A stretch of 17,084 nucleotides of DNA from Podila epigama (taxonomy: Eukaryota > Mortierellomycota > Mortierellomycetes > Mortierellales > Mortierellaceae). The notes under the pieces were generated by a model that ran no database searches, was not told the DNA's origin, and worked only from the letters and a program-made list of their open reading frames with translations. Position 1 is the first letter of the stretch. Each line of letters begins with the position of its first letter. The position numbers and the translations under genes were made by a program. Location of the stretch: assembly GCA_015679605.1 (NCBI GenBank), contig JAAAVE010000552.1:1-17084 (forward strand), read 5' to 3'. Shown in pieces: positions 1-9,475 of the stretch.

Positions 1-841
1 AACTTCTCAATACGGCAAGTGGATTCCGTGTGGTTTTTGTTTCTCGATCTATCACAAGGCACACACACACACACACACAAAACATACAAAAAGTATGTAT
101 CCTTTACCTCAATAAACTCAATCTGATCTACCAAGGAAGAGGCATCGATCTGTGCGTCCCATGCTTTCACGAGATCCTGGATCTCTGACAAGGAAGCCTT
201 ACGCTGCTGAACAACTGTGATGTCGACGAATCCCGAGATCTTGAGGGCCGAGACCAGATCAGAGCTGGACTTTTTGAGCAAGTGTGCAAGTGCGGGAGCG
301 ATAGAAATGGGTTCAGTGAGGGAGAGACCGCCTCCAGGAACCAATGTGCTGGCCAGTGTGGCGAGCACGGTGTCTGAGTGTTGGAAAGCTGAAGGAGCAA
401 CTGTGCCTGTGACGATGGCGTTGTAAGTTGATCCAGGGAGCGATACTAATTGGATTAAAGGATTGAACGAACAGTGGATTGGATAGGATTCGATTGGATT
501 AGAGTGGATGGAATGAGCCACACAAAAAAGGAATATGTGATAAGAAAAAAAAAAACAAGATTTGTCAGTCAGTTAGTCAGTGAGTTGAAGTGAGTTTTTC
601 GCTGGTTCATGATTGCGCATGGAGATAGAGAGGTCAAGAGACTATGAAGGCAAGAAAAGGCAAAAACATTACTGGTATTAAGACGGTCAAGTTGTTCAAA
701 ATTGACTGAACCCTGGGGTCCAACCGAGGCCAGGATGTTGTCTCTAGTCTGAGTCAGGCCCGAAGGTGACGCCGCAGCTGTGCCTACCAAGAGCACCTTG
801 TGGCCTTGGTGAACCAGAGTTGAGGTTGCTGAAGGAGCCAT
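1..841 (-). CDS. DRE2: Dre2/anamorsin (CIAPIN1) Fe-S assembly protein, N-terminal part, runs off left edge
   Basis: Homologue of Dre2/anamorsin, which with the diflavin reductase Tah18 passes electrons to the cytosolic iron-sulfur cluster assembly machinery. The start ATG is at 841-839. Exon 1 is 673-841 (residues 1-56) with donor GTAATG. The intron is 446-672. Exon 2 is 108-445 (residues 57-169). The reading frame gives the N-terminal methyltransferase-like domain of the family: GSVNFEQL near residue 44, PGGGLSLTEP at 93-102, then a SSDLVSALKISGFVDI segment matching the 'LCSALTLSGLVEV' region of human CIAPIN1. The cysteine motifs that bind the Fe-S clusters would lie beyond the edge. The next junction is unresolved. 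Donor GTAAAG (107-102) followed by acceptor AG at 50-49 meets a stop at 9-7. Donor GTATGT (87-82) with the same acceptor stays open to the edge. Exon 3 may also lie outside the window. Identification is by sequence pattern recalled from memory. Confidence 0.85.
61..79. repeat. (CA)n microsatellite in DRE2 intron
   Basis: Uninterrupted CA dinucleotides lie in what is probably the second intron of the anamorsin gene. Confidence 0.9.
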
Positions 842-1931
842 GTGTATTGTTTTTGTTTTGTTTTTGGTGGTATTTGCACGAGAGTTGAACTAGAGAGAAC
901 GATGTGTGTCCTGATTAGAATAGCGCAAGGATGAGAATGGAGAAGGATGAGGATGGATGGAAGAGATGGATGAAATGCAATGTGGAATTCAAAAGAGTTT
1001 TGTGTGGAGTCTTTTTTTTTTGAATGTCAATGTTTGAATGTCTCCGAAAAAGAAAGAAAAAAAAAATGGATATTGGGATTTGTCAGTGGTCACATGATAC
1101 TCCACCCTCGTGACAAAAAGAACCTTCAACCAATTACGGAAACAACTCTCAAGAGAAGCGGGCAATCATGACTTGTTTGCTGCAGGTTTGTGCTTTTGCA
1201 TACATTGTTAGAAACATCGGGAAGGGAAGAAGAGTGTTCATCTACGACTATCTTTATAGAAGCAGAACAGGCAAGGATCATCGCGTACTAGGATCTATAG
1301 TTTTTTTTTCTTTTTTTCTTATGATTCTTGGTTTGTTGTCTTCACCTAGGGCATCGCCTATGGAGAATGTGTCATGTAGGCCGCAAGGACAGACAAGGCA
1401 TATTTGATGACACGATAATCGTCATTGGGCGTATGTCAGAAGGAAGATATGGATGAGAGAGATAAACTGAATGAGATACACAATGACACCATGAACGACC
1501 CATGCGCATGTTGGAGTACAAAAATGGAAGGGAACAAATTAAGCCCTCTTCTCTTCTCTCTCTCTCTCTCTCAATCTCTTGTTGATAGTCGGTCAATTTT
1601 TGAACAGCATCCCCCCTGTTCGACGAGTCATTGACAAGGCGCCATTAGGCAACAATTGTCCACTTGGCCATGTACTTTTCGCACAAACATTGCCATATCA
1701 ATGGATGTTTGGACAGGTTGGTCCTATCGGCACTTTGACTCAAACCGAAATAGAGTTGTACAGGGCACGATGGTGCAAAGATCGCCATCCAAGCACGCCA
1801 TGAACTAAAAAGAGAGAAGAGAAACGTGGTTCTCTTTTTCTTCTTCTTCTTCATTGCCATTTTGGATAAGGATATTTATTTATCTCTTTGTTCGGAAAAA
1901 ACTTTAGCATTCCATATCTCCATCTCAAATC

Positions 1932-1955
1932 TCCATGTCCATGTCCATGTCCATG
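1932..1955. repeat. TCCATG hexamer repeat, 4 units
   Basis: Four perfect tandem TCCATG units, followed by a degenerate fifth. Confidence 0.85.
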
Positions 1956-2424
1956 TCTGTGTTCAGTAACGCCCTTACCTATGCACCACGCACAACCTGA
2001 ACGTACCACAACCATCCAGGTGTACACTTTTCCTCTCTCCTTTCAAAGATCCTCCTCCTCCTTCATCGTATCTCCTACCTCGTCTGACACACTTGCTCAA
2101 CTGGAGAATGGCACCATTGTACTGAAAAACTTGGTTGTGTATGCCCCTGTATACCCTTTGGCCCCTTTCCTGGCATACTTTTTTTTTTTTTTTTGCTGCA
2201 CTAGTTGTACAATACTGTTCTGCATATTCTGTCGTTGTGGATGCAGGAGTGCATTGGAAGATATATAAAAAAAAATAAAGGTACAGTGCTGCATGCTCGG
2301 GCGAACAGTGAACAAGTGGGTCATGAGAGGTGGAGGCCATTCGTCCCTCGCTCCGATGCACCCTTCGTCGGGTCACAGACGACAAACAAAACTTGTAACA
2401 CACAAGATCAACAAACGGGCACAG

Positions 2425-2433
2425 ATATTTAAA
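2425..2433 (+). promoter_or_regulatory. Possible TATA-like element for the SLC10A7-like gene
   Basis: ATATTTAAA lies about 360 bp upstream of the ATG at 2791 and is followed by a long CT-rich tract (2485-2640) typical of fungal transcription start regions. This is position and sequence only, with no experimental support. Confidence 0.3.
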
Positions 2434-2527
2434 CCCGCTTACTTCAACCGCCCTTTTGGCGTGAATGTGAATGCTCACCTCTCCATCCTTTTTCCCTTTT
2501 TTTTTCCTCATACAATTTGCTCATTAT

Positions 2528-2592
2528 CTCCTTCTTCTTCTTCTTCTTCTTCTCCTCATCATCCTCCTCCTCCTCCTCCTCCTCTTCATCCC
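2528..2592. repeat. TTC/TCC trinucleotide repeat tract
   Basis: A run of TTC units followed by TCC units. It forms the pyrimidine-rich tract in the presumed promoter or 5' UTR of the gene at 2791. Confidence 0.8.
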
Positions 2593-2790
2593 CATTCCTG
2601 TCCCTTCTACTCCAAATCTTTTGAGGTCCCATAGTGTTGCCACTCCCCTATCCCATAACTTATTAAGCATACCTTAATTTATATTTCATATCCTTCATCT
2701 TCATTATTTTTTTCTTAATCAAGTCATCAATATCTGCATAGGCAAAGTGTTTTCCCCTAGCACATTCCTACAAAAAAAACCACATCAAAA

Positions 2791-4335
2791 ATGTCACAAT
2801 TACAACCGACCCAAAGCAATGACATATTACCAATTGACCTGCAGTCCCAGCAGCCCCTCCCTCCAACAGATTCAGCACCTCAGCATCCAAACGAAAAGCT
2901 GGCGCCCGCACAGGATCCTGCACACGAAGCATCCCCTCAGTCATCACTCGATCCACCAGTACCACAAACATCAACTCTGACACAATCATCAGAACAGAAA
3001 AAAAAGGTCCCATGGACCACCAAGGCCTGGGATTTATGGATGAAGAATTGGTTCCTGCTCGGTATGGTCGTGGCCATTATTCTGGCACGGTTCTATCCTG
3101 AATGGGGTCGAACGGGTGGCCCACTTCGTCCAGAGTACACGGTCAAGTACGGATTCACGTCCTGTATCTTCTTGTTGTCTGGTTTGTCGCTCAAGACCAA
3201 AGACTTGTTAACTTCGGCCATGAACTACCGAGCCCATATCCTAGTTCAAGTCACGTCCTTTGTCTTTATCCCCCTGTTTGTCAAGGCTGTCACCGCCCTC
3301 ATCGGCCTGTCTTCCTTCAATTCGACTTTGCTGGCTGGTATGGCTGTCACCTCGGCCACACCGACCACCATCTCGTCCAACGTCGTCATGACTGCTAATG
3401 CCAACGGAAACGAATCACTCGCCCTCTTCAATGCGGCTCTGGGTAACCTATTGGGTGTCTTTATCTCACCTGTGATCGTCCTAATCTTACTCCAAGGCAC
3501 GGCCATGTCACCGACCCAGGGCGGAAGCCTTGATTATGCAAAGATCTTGCGTGACCTGGGAACGACGATTCTGGTACCCATTTTCGTTGGACAGGTCTAC
3601 CTCTACTTTTTCCCAGCGTCGATTGCTTGGCTCAAGAAGAAGATTCATTTCCCGAGTTTGAACAGTGCTTGTCTGTTGGTGCTTGTGTGGACAGTCTTTT
3701 GTGATGCCTTTTACAACGATACATTTTCAGCCGTATCGGGTGGAGAGATTGTTGCCATTGGAGCGTTGCAGTTCTTCATCTTTTGGGTTATGACCTTTTT
3801 CCTTGCCTTTGCATCAAGATTCCGTCCTGCCAAGATCCGGATTCTCAAGGCCTTGGAGCAAGAGGAAAACAAGAAAGCGAACGCCGATCTCGAGCATGGA
3901 CTTGGTCACGGTGCACATGGAAGTGGTACCATTGAAGTTAGTGTGGATGGGAAGCAACTGACGTTGCCTCGGACACGACTTCAAAAGTTTGTGGAACCCA
4001 TGTCAAAGCCTGATACGGTGGCAGTTCTCTTTTGTGGAGCTACAAAGTCGGTGGCGATGGGGATTCCAATGATCAAGATCCTTTATGCGGGCAACACGGG
4101 ATCAGCGGGTCTGTTGGCGACACCTCTGTTGATCTATCATGTCGAGCAATTGTTCAGTGGAGCATTCATGGTGGACTGGCTCAAGAAATGGATGGCACGT
4201 GGCGAGGAGACGCTTGAATCGTTCAAACAGGTTGAGATCATGTCTTCAGGTACAGGACCATCCTCGAGACATTCCTTGGTGTCTTTGTCATCGACAGCTG
4301 TAGGAGGACAACAAGAGGTAGAGAAGCGGCCATAG
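2791..4335 (+). CDS. SLC10A7/Rch1-like membrane carrier (bile acid:sodium symporter fold)
   Basis: A 514-residue, single-exon protein of the SLC10A7 family (human SLC10A7; yeast YMR034C/Rch1). In Candida, Rch1 restrains calcium uptake; human SLC10A7 is linked to calcium and glycan homeostasis. The first ~75 residues are a polar Q/P/S-rich extension. About ten hydrophobic segments follow, starting with NWFLLGMVVAIILARF (86-101). The signature crossover region includes SATPTTISSNVVMTANANGN (188-207) and FNAALGNLLGVF (213-224), with CGATKSVAMGIPM at 415-427 near the C-terminus. A hydrophilic loop (about 342-402) with an HG-rich patch splits the last segments, as is usual in fungal members, and makes the protein longer than the ~340-residue animal form. 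The ATG sits in an A-rich context (AAAAATGTC) and the stop is TAG. No intron is needed. The substrate cannot be read from sequence. Confidence 0.92.
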   Translation: MSQLQPTQSNDILPIDLQSQQPLPPTDSAPQHPNEKLAPAQDPAHEASPQSSLDPPVPQTSTLTQSSEQKKKVPWTTKAWDLWMKNWFLLGMVVAIILARFYPEWGRTGGPLRPEYTVKYGFTSCIFLLSGLSLKTKDLLTSAMNYRAHILVQVTSFVFIPLFVKAVTALIGLSSFNSTLLAGMAVTSATPTTISSNVVMTANANGNESLALFNAALGNLLGVFISPVIVLILLQGTAMSPTQGGSLDYAKILRDLGTTILVPIFVGQVYLYFFPASIAWLKKKIHFPSLNSACLLVLVWTVFCDAFYNDTFSAVSGGEIVAIGALQFFIFWVMTFFLAFASRFRPAKIRILKALEQEENKKANADLEHGLGHGAHGSGTIEVSVDGKQLTLPRTRLQKFVEPMSKPDTVAVLFCGATKSVAMGIPMIKILYAGNTGSAGLLATPLLIYHVEQLFSGAFMVDWLKKWMARGEETLESFKQVEIMSSGTGPSSRHSLVSLSSTAVGGQQEVEKRP

Positions 4336-5133
4336 CGTAAGACTTTTATCAAAGAGTGTTTGTTAATCCTAGCCCAGGCTTAAATATTATTGACCATCTG
4401 TAAAAGCATTCTTCAGGCATCCATCGATCCATCGAGTAAGTAGAACAGCAATAAGAATGACACCACTGAAGGCGATAGGGATCACGTGTGTGGGACCAAA
4501 CCATCAAGCCCCAGCCATCAAGGCCAGGTGGGCCTGAGAAGGGACCCCATTGGACTGAAAAGATGGGGGATGGAGAGTCTCAGACAAGTTTTTATTCTTT
4601 CATTTTTTTTTGTTTTTTTTTTAAAAAAAAATCTACAAAATGCTTTGAATGCATGGACATAGCTATAGGGATACATACAAACATGCATGTGTCCAATCCA
4701 TGCACATGACAATGACGATAGAAGGATGAAAGGTGATGGATGGTGCAAAAAGGAAAGGTGAAAGGTGGAGAAATAAACTTTTTTTATTTGCACAACTGTT
4801 GTGATTCGACAGTGATGACAGTGATGGAAGACAAAAAAAAAAAAAAAAAAAGTGATCAAAAATGCCCAGTGCGAGCATTTTTTATTTTTCTCTCTTCTTT
4901 TCTTTCTTGTTCACCTTTTTCCATCCATACACACCTTCTCATCCACCCATACCCACCTTCACTCACCCACTCCCTCATTCATTCACATTCACTCAATCTA
5001 ATCCGTTTGCATTCTTTGTTCATTCTCATTCAATCGCCCCACTCATCCTTCCATTCACAGCTCTTCGCTTGCAATCAGAACTCTCTCTTTTTATTTTTTT
5101 CATTATAAATACATTTAAAAAAGAACAACTGCA
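4336..5133. other. Intergenic region with long pyrimidine-rich promoter tract
   Basis: Holds the 3' end of the carrier gene and the promoter of the SPX-RING gene. An AATAAA lies at 4772-4777 and a CACGTG at 4483-4488. From about 4870 to 5100 the plus strand is strongly C/T-rich with CCCA/TTCA repeats, the usual look of a fungal start-site region. No further gene is seen. Confidence 0.6.
4483..4488. promoter_or_regulatory. CACGTG E-box (Pho4/Cbf1-type site)
   Basis: A perfect CACGTG palindrome about 645 bp upstream of the SPX-RING start codon. In yeasts this core is bound by the bHLH factors Pho4 (phosphate starvation) and Cbf1. Its use here is inferred from the neighbouring SPX gene. Confidence 0.35.
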
Positions 5134-7926
5134 ATGAAGTTTGGCAAGGCACTCGAAACTAATGCAGAGTCCATGCCCGAGGGATGGCGGCCCTATGTGA
5201 TTCATTACAAGGCACTCAAGAAAAAGATCAATGCTATTGTCCAGGAGCTCGACGACAGAGGGCTGCCTTCGCCCATCATCAAGACCTTGTTATCCCAGTC
5301 CTTGAATGGGGACATGCACCGTCTCGAGTATTCCTTTGATGGTATGTTGTTCTGTACTGACTGCACATCTCTACATCGACAGTCATTCCCCCCCTTTGTT
5401 GCTTGCTAGTTTTTTGCACCCATTGGATTCCAACGTATCTTTCTTGGTTGTTTTTGTGTGTTTTCATATTCTTTTTTACCTTGATCAACTTTGCTGATGG
5501 GTTGAACGCCCGACCAACTGACTCCCTTTAGAGGACAAGGAGCATCTCAAGACATGCATCAAGGTGGTCCTCGATGATATCGAGCCATTCTCATCGACCG
5601 AATACGGACCTCAACCACTCTCGGAGGATGATCAGCTCTCCAAACTCTTGGCTCATGAACTAGTATTCCTGAACACCTCTGCTTCTTCCTCGGCCAGTGA
5701 TCTGCATGCACAACTTGCGCCTCATCAAGAGAATGAACAGGGACAGGGACAGGATCAGGATCAGGAACAGGAACAGGATCAAGAACAGGGTAACAGCAGA
5801 GTTCAGTCGCCTAAAATGCCGTCGTCTGGGCGTGTAGGCTTGGGTCTCATCACCTCGCTTCAAGATCTTGACGTGGACGAATATGACTACACCTCCCCTT
5901 CAGAAGCATCCTCCGAGGATGCTCACCATCTCCGCGATGACGAGCACGACAGCGTCGACAGCTCAATCACCAGCCCAGCGCTCTCACCCATCGCCCGCAG
6001 TCATAATAACGCCACCGATGAGATGCATCACAAGGACAATAGGACAATGCACGGACCGTTAAATGCCCCCTCAGGAACGCCCTTTTCATCCTCGTTGTCG
6101 TCGCCTTCATCCACATATTCGCCCGAGGGCTCCGTGCCATCCTCCACTTCCTCGTCCACATGCACATCACCCTCCTCCACACCATCTTCACCACCCCCTG
6201 AACTTTTTCAACAGCACCAGCAGTCCACCACCCACACCAAGACTAATTCCAACTCTAACAGCAATAATACTCATGCACGCCCATTCATACCGACGCCCTC
6301 ACCCCTATCGCAACCTCCTATTCAACCTGGCGTTACCAAGACTACATCTCAGGGACTGTCAAGAGGCGATGGTCATCTAGAGAACTCGGATGGAATGGAG
6401 ACCATCATTACCGCTGGCGTCAAAGCCAACAGTCAAGGGAGTGGCCGTGGATCTGCTCCACGACAATCATCATCCAACACTCACATCATGACCACAGAAG
6501 AAGACGGCAAAAGGTAAATTTTTTTATTTCAATTCTTATTCACTGTTCGTCTTGTCCAAAAGAGCGTTCGTAACACACACAAGGATACGATGATTGACAC
6601 TTTCTTTTTTGTTTTGTTTGGCATGTGTTCATATAGGATCCTTGTCATAGAATTGACAGCAGACACTGCGTTTTTCGACCAGTTGGGTGAAGAAGTTTCA
6701 CAACTAAGCAAACTGCAGTCAGCGAATAAGCGAGAATTCGAGATGAAGGTGGATGATCTAAGCAAAATCTTGGCGGTCGTGTCATCGCCACAGAACAAGG
6801 ACATGTATACTTGGCGCGAGATTCTTAGGGTGTACTTGGATGCTCAGGTCTTTGTAGGAGATCAGGAATCGGACAGGTCGACGCGATCATCTGAGAAGGC
6901 TCAAAAACAACTCCAATGGTTCCTGACAGAGATGGAACGCAGCAAACTTACCCACAAGTTCAAGCTGTCAAAGTCCAAAGCGGCCTTCAAAACCTTTTTC
7001 CAGCTCAATTCCGATTTGATTACCATGAAGCAGTTCAAGGAGTTGAACCAAATGGCCATGACCAAGATCCTCAAGAAGCATGACAAGCGCACCAACTTGC
7101 TGTAAGTTGTTTTCTTTGTACATGTGTCCTGTGCATGCTCTCTACATTTTTGCTTCTATCAGCTCATTTTTTTTGCTTAATTTTTTTCAACGCATGGTGT
7201 CTTATCCCGTGTTTGGAATCATTGCCTAATCTACAGATTTGCTACATGGTGTCATGTATTTAACTTGTCTCTTTGTACACCATTTTTTTTTTTTTGCCCT
7301 ACTTTAGTGCTAGTTCAGGCTTTCCTAAGCATCTACAGAATGAGCCGTTCTATAACGACAATATTTCAAGATCCTTGACTTATACCATTGGATGTCACTT
7401 GGTCTCGATTATCCCACAGCCAGATGATTTCGCCTGTCCCATCTGCATGTGTAAGTTATTTTTTTTTTTTTGGTTTTTTTGGTTTTATGGGGTCAAGATG
7501 GTATTCATAATCATTTTCTATTGCGCACCCTTTCGCACCCTTTTGCACCCTTTCGCACCCTTTCGCACCCTTTCACTCACTTGCTCACGCGCTCTCTCGT
7601 TGTGGTTCTTTTCATTTCACTATCTAGCGGTAGCATGGAAACCAATCCGACTCAATTGTGGACATGTGTTTTGTGTGCGATGTTTGGTAAAGGCCCAGCG
7701 GAAAAAGATGACAAACTGCCCAGTGTGTCGTCAGAGCAATTCTGTCCTGGATGCGGATGCAAGCAATTTAGATGTTTCCATGATGAATTTCATGAAGTTG
7801 TATTTCCCCAAGGAGATCAAGGAGAAAAGAAAGGACTCTTCACGAGAGCAAGCTGCTGAAGAGATGGAGGCGATAACGGGACAGCGATGGAGTGAAGTAC
7901 CAGATGCTCCATGTATCATTATGTAG
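5134..7926 (+). CDS. SPX-RING E3 ubiquitin ligase (phosphate/inositol-pyrophosphate sensing type), 5 exons
   Basis: Exons 5134-5341, 5532-6513, 6637-7101, 7308-7450 and 7628-7926 join in frame to 698 residues. All four introns are GT-AG (donors GTATGT, GTAAAT, GTAAGT, GTAAGT). The SPX domain begins at residue 1: MKFGKAL, then Y25 and the lysine run K29-K31 of the 'HYKALKKKI' motif. It ends with KILKKHDKRT (540-549). These are the basic helices that bind inositol pyrophosphates in SPX proteins. A low-complexity segment of roughly 310 residues rich in S, P, Q and E (about 80-395) interrupts the domain. The C3HC4 RING follows: C595, C598, C610, H612, C615, C618, C630, C633. The last four residues are CIIM, a CaaX-like end. 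The architecture matches plant NLA and fission yeast Pqr1, which ubiquitinate targets to limit phosphate import. The target here is unknown. The ATG is the first of the SPX domain, preceded by CTGCA. Confidence 0.93.
5738..5789 (+). repeat. CAGGAN hexamer repeat coding a Q/D/E-rich run
   Basis: A degenerate tandem hexamer (CAGGGA, CAGGAT, CAGGAA) within exon 2 of the SPX-RING gene. It encodes alternating Gln with Gly, Asp or Glu. Such repeats expand by replication slippage and fit the variable insert in the SPX domain. Confidence 0.85.
7524..7573 (+). repeat. 10-bp minisatellite in SPX-RING intron 4
   Basis: Five consecutive units of CGCACCCTTT (one begins with T) inside the intron between exons 4 and 5. 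Confidence 0.9.
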
Positions 7927-8163
7927 CCTTTTCTTATTTTTTTATCTTTTTTGTAGTTGCATCTTTGTATACCCTTATTCATGTCTCCTTTTTATTTTTA
8001 CGGATGGATATTCGAAAAATACTCTCGCAGTAACACGATTTTGAAAGATTTGGGGGTCAGGACGTTCTGTGTGGTTGAGTGGAATCAAATCGGGTCGGAC
8101 GGTGTGTTCCATGTGAGAGTATATTCAGTAATTGACCAGGCACAACCCTTCTGTTTCTGCAAA

Positions 8164-8194
8164 GGACGCAAGGAACGCAAAGGAACGCAAGGGA
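8164..8194 (+). repeat. Short tandem repeat, AACGCAAGG type
   Basis: Three imperfect copies (GACGCAAGG, AACGCAAAGG, AACGCAAGG) just upstream of the TATA box at 8228. Confidence 0.75.
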
Positions 8195-8227
8195 TGTAAG
8201 GAGTTGAACAAAAGAGCGGATCAACGT

Positions 8228-8237
8228 TATATATAAA
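8228..8237 (+). promoter_or_regulatory. TATA box of left thioesterase copy
   Basis: TATATATAAA lies about 124 bp before the ATG at 8361 and is followed by a C/T-rich, ATTCCA-repeated stretch suitable for transcription initiation. The right copy shares the ATTCCA-rich stretch but has no equally clear TATA box. Confidence 0.5.
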
Positions 8238-8360
8238 TGAACAAGATTTCATTCATTCCATTTCCATTACATTCCACTCCTGCAATTCATTCAATAATTG
8301 GCGAAAGAAGAAGAAGTAAAAAAGAAAGTAAAAAGAAAAAATAGAAAGTAGGCTATAAAC

Positions 8361-9475
8361 ATGCAACGACAAATCTTCGGCTCAATGCTTTCAGTTGCTT
8401 CAAGGCAGCAGACATCAGGAACGCAAATGGTCATTAGACCGACATTGCGGCTACGCTCTTCACAACAACTCTATGGACAGAGACAGAGACAAGACGTACA
8501 TGCCTATCGAGGGTATTCATCCATGACGCAGAAATTCTCCAAATGGGTCGCTCTCATGTCAACTGTTGCTGCCAAGCGCCAAACAGGAGCAACGTACGAC
8601 AGCGACCTAGAGGGTGACATGGCCATGCTCAAGATGTTGCCGCCAGCAAAGACGACTGAGGAGTTGGAGTATGAGATGTTTGGGTTGAAACAGGTGCAAG
8701 AGTACATGGCGCTTGTGCGCGGAGGGCAGCTGGCGACAAGCAGTTCCTCATGATTATGTGTCAGGGATGGCAAGGTACCATCATATGATGGCAGGGACGA
8801 TGCGTGGAGAACGGATGCTGAATGTGGCGCCGCTAACGTCTATGAGTAACGATAACAAGTCGGCTGTCATGTTCTTTCATCTGGGCAGGAGTCTTTGTGG
8901 GCATGACAATGTGATCCATGGTGGGATGCTGGCCTCTATCCTAGATGAGTTTTGTGTTACAGCGTATTCTCTCTTTGCGCGACTTGCCCTCTTGTGTACC
9001 GACTTTGTGCTCCCCGTTTCGTTTTTTGTCGATCACCAAACTAACATGTACATCCGTTGGTTTTTCTGTTTTGACATGAATTTAGACGAAGCGACTTATA
9101 TGATTGTAGGTGAACGCGTGTCCTTGCTCATTTTCATAAACAAATTGCAACGTCTTTGAAAGCTTCCCCCCTTTTTGTTCACATCTTCCTTTCTTTTTTT
9201 TTTCTTTTTCACGACATTAGGCGACTCCAAGTATGCCAAGGTATACAGGATACACCGTCAACTTGAACGTCAACCATCGGAAACAAGTGAATGCAGACCA
9301 ATTCGTGATGGTCAAGGGAGAGTTTATGCAGACAGAAGGTCGGAAAGGTTGGTCCAAGGCAGCGATTCATGACTTGGAAGGAACTGTCCTTGCCGACGCC
9401 ACTGCACTCTTTGTGTCCCCCTTCAAACCTGATACCATCGCCATTACCCATGTCGCCACATCAACACCGCCATAA
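8361..9475 (+). pseudogene. Left tandem copy of hotdog-fold (PaaI/4HBT) thioesterase, frameshifted
   Basis: Close paralogue of the intact gene at 10050-11199. The N-terminal frame (8361 to about 8723) is open, but compared with the intact copy one extra base sits in the GGG at 8724-8726. The frame then runs to a TGA at 8751-8753. The correct protein continues in the next frame (ERMLNV, GHDNVIHGGMLASILDE). Exon 2 (9086-9105) and exon 3 (9221-9475, stop TAA) match the paralogue. The 5' splice site after exon 1 (position 8944) reads ATGAGT instead of GT. The would-be intron 8945-9085 is 141 nt and free of stops in frame, so it could be read through. Two lesions argue for decay. A sequencing error in the G run would leave only the splice change. 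The encoded protein would be a mitochondrial-type acyl-CoA thioesterase. Confidence 0.8.

Larger units (their letters stand above)
842..2790. other. Intergenic region between divergent DRE2 and SLC10A7-like genes
   Basis: About 1.95 kb with no gene I can support. It must hold the divergent promoters of the flanking genes. It contains A/T homopolymers, CT-rich tracts, a TCCATG hexamer repeat and TTC/TCC runs. The stretch at about 1615-1803 is less repetitive and reads open on the plus strand, but I recognise no protein family in it. Two longer open frames (1888-2268 plus, 1975-2511 minus) consist largely of homopolymer and low-complexity translation. Confidence 0.6.
7927..8360. other. Short intergenic region before the thioesterase pair
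   Basis: Contains the 3' end of the SPX-RING gene (T-rich just after the TAG), an AACGCAAGG-type repeat, a TATA box and an ATTCCA/ATTCA-rich start region for the next gene. No gene is seen. Confidence 0.6.

Noticed and set aside
1579-1803. 74-codon plus-strand frame with non-repetitive composition
   Set aside because: Looks somewhat protein-like but matches no family I know and has no clear start or splice context; kept only as a remark on the intergenic region.
1975-2511. 178-codon minus-strand frame
   Set aside because: Made largely of homopolymer-encoded Lys runs and promoter sequence; no recognisable domain and no splice context.
5104-5111. TATAAATA 22 bp before the SPX-RING ATG
   Set aside because: Too close to the start codon to act as a TATA box unless the mRNA were nearly leaderless; more likely A/T-rich leader sequence.
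4862-5137. 91-codon upstream frame whose stop overlaps the SPX-RING start (ATGA)
   Set aside because: Its translation is low-complexity S/F/P/H from the pyrimidine-rich promoter tract, and the transcript probably starts inside or after it.
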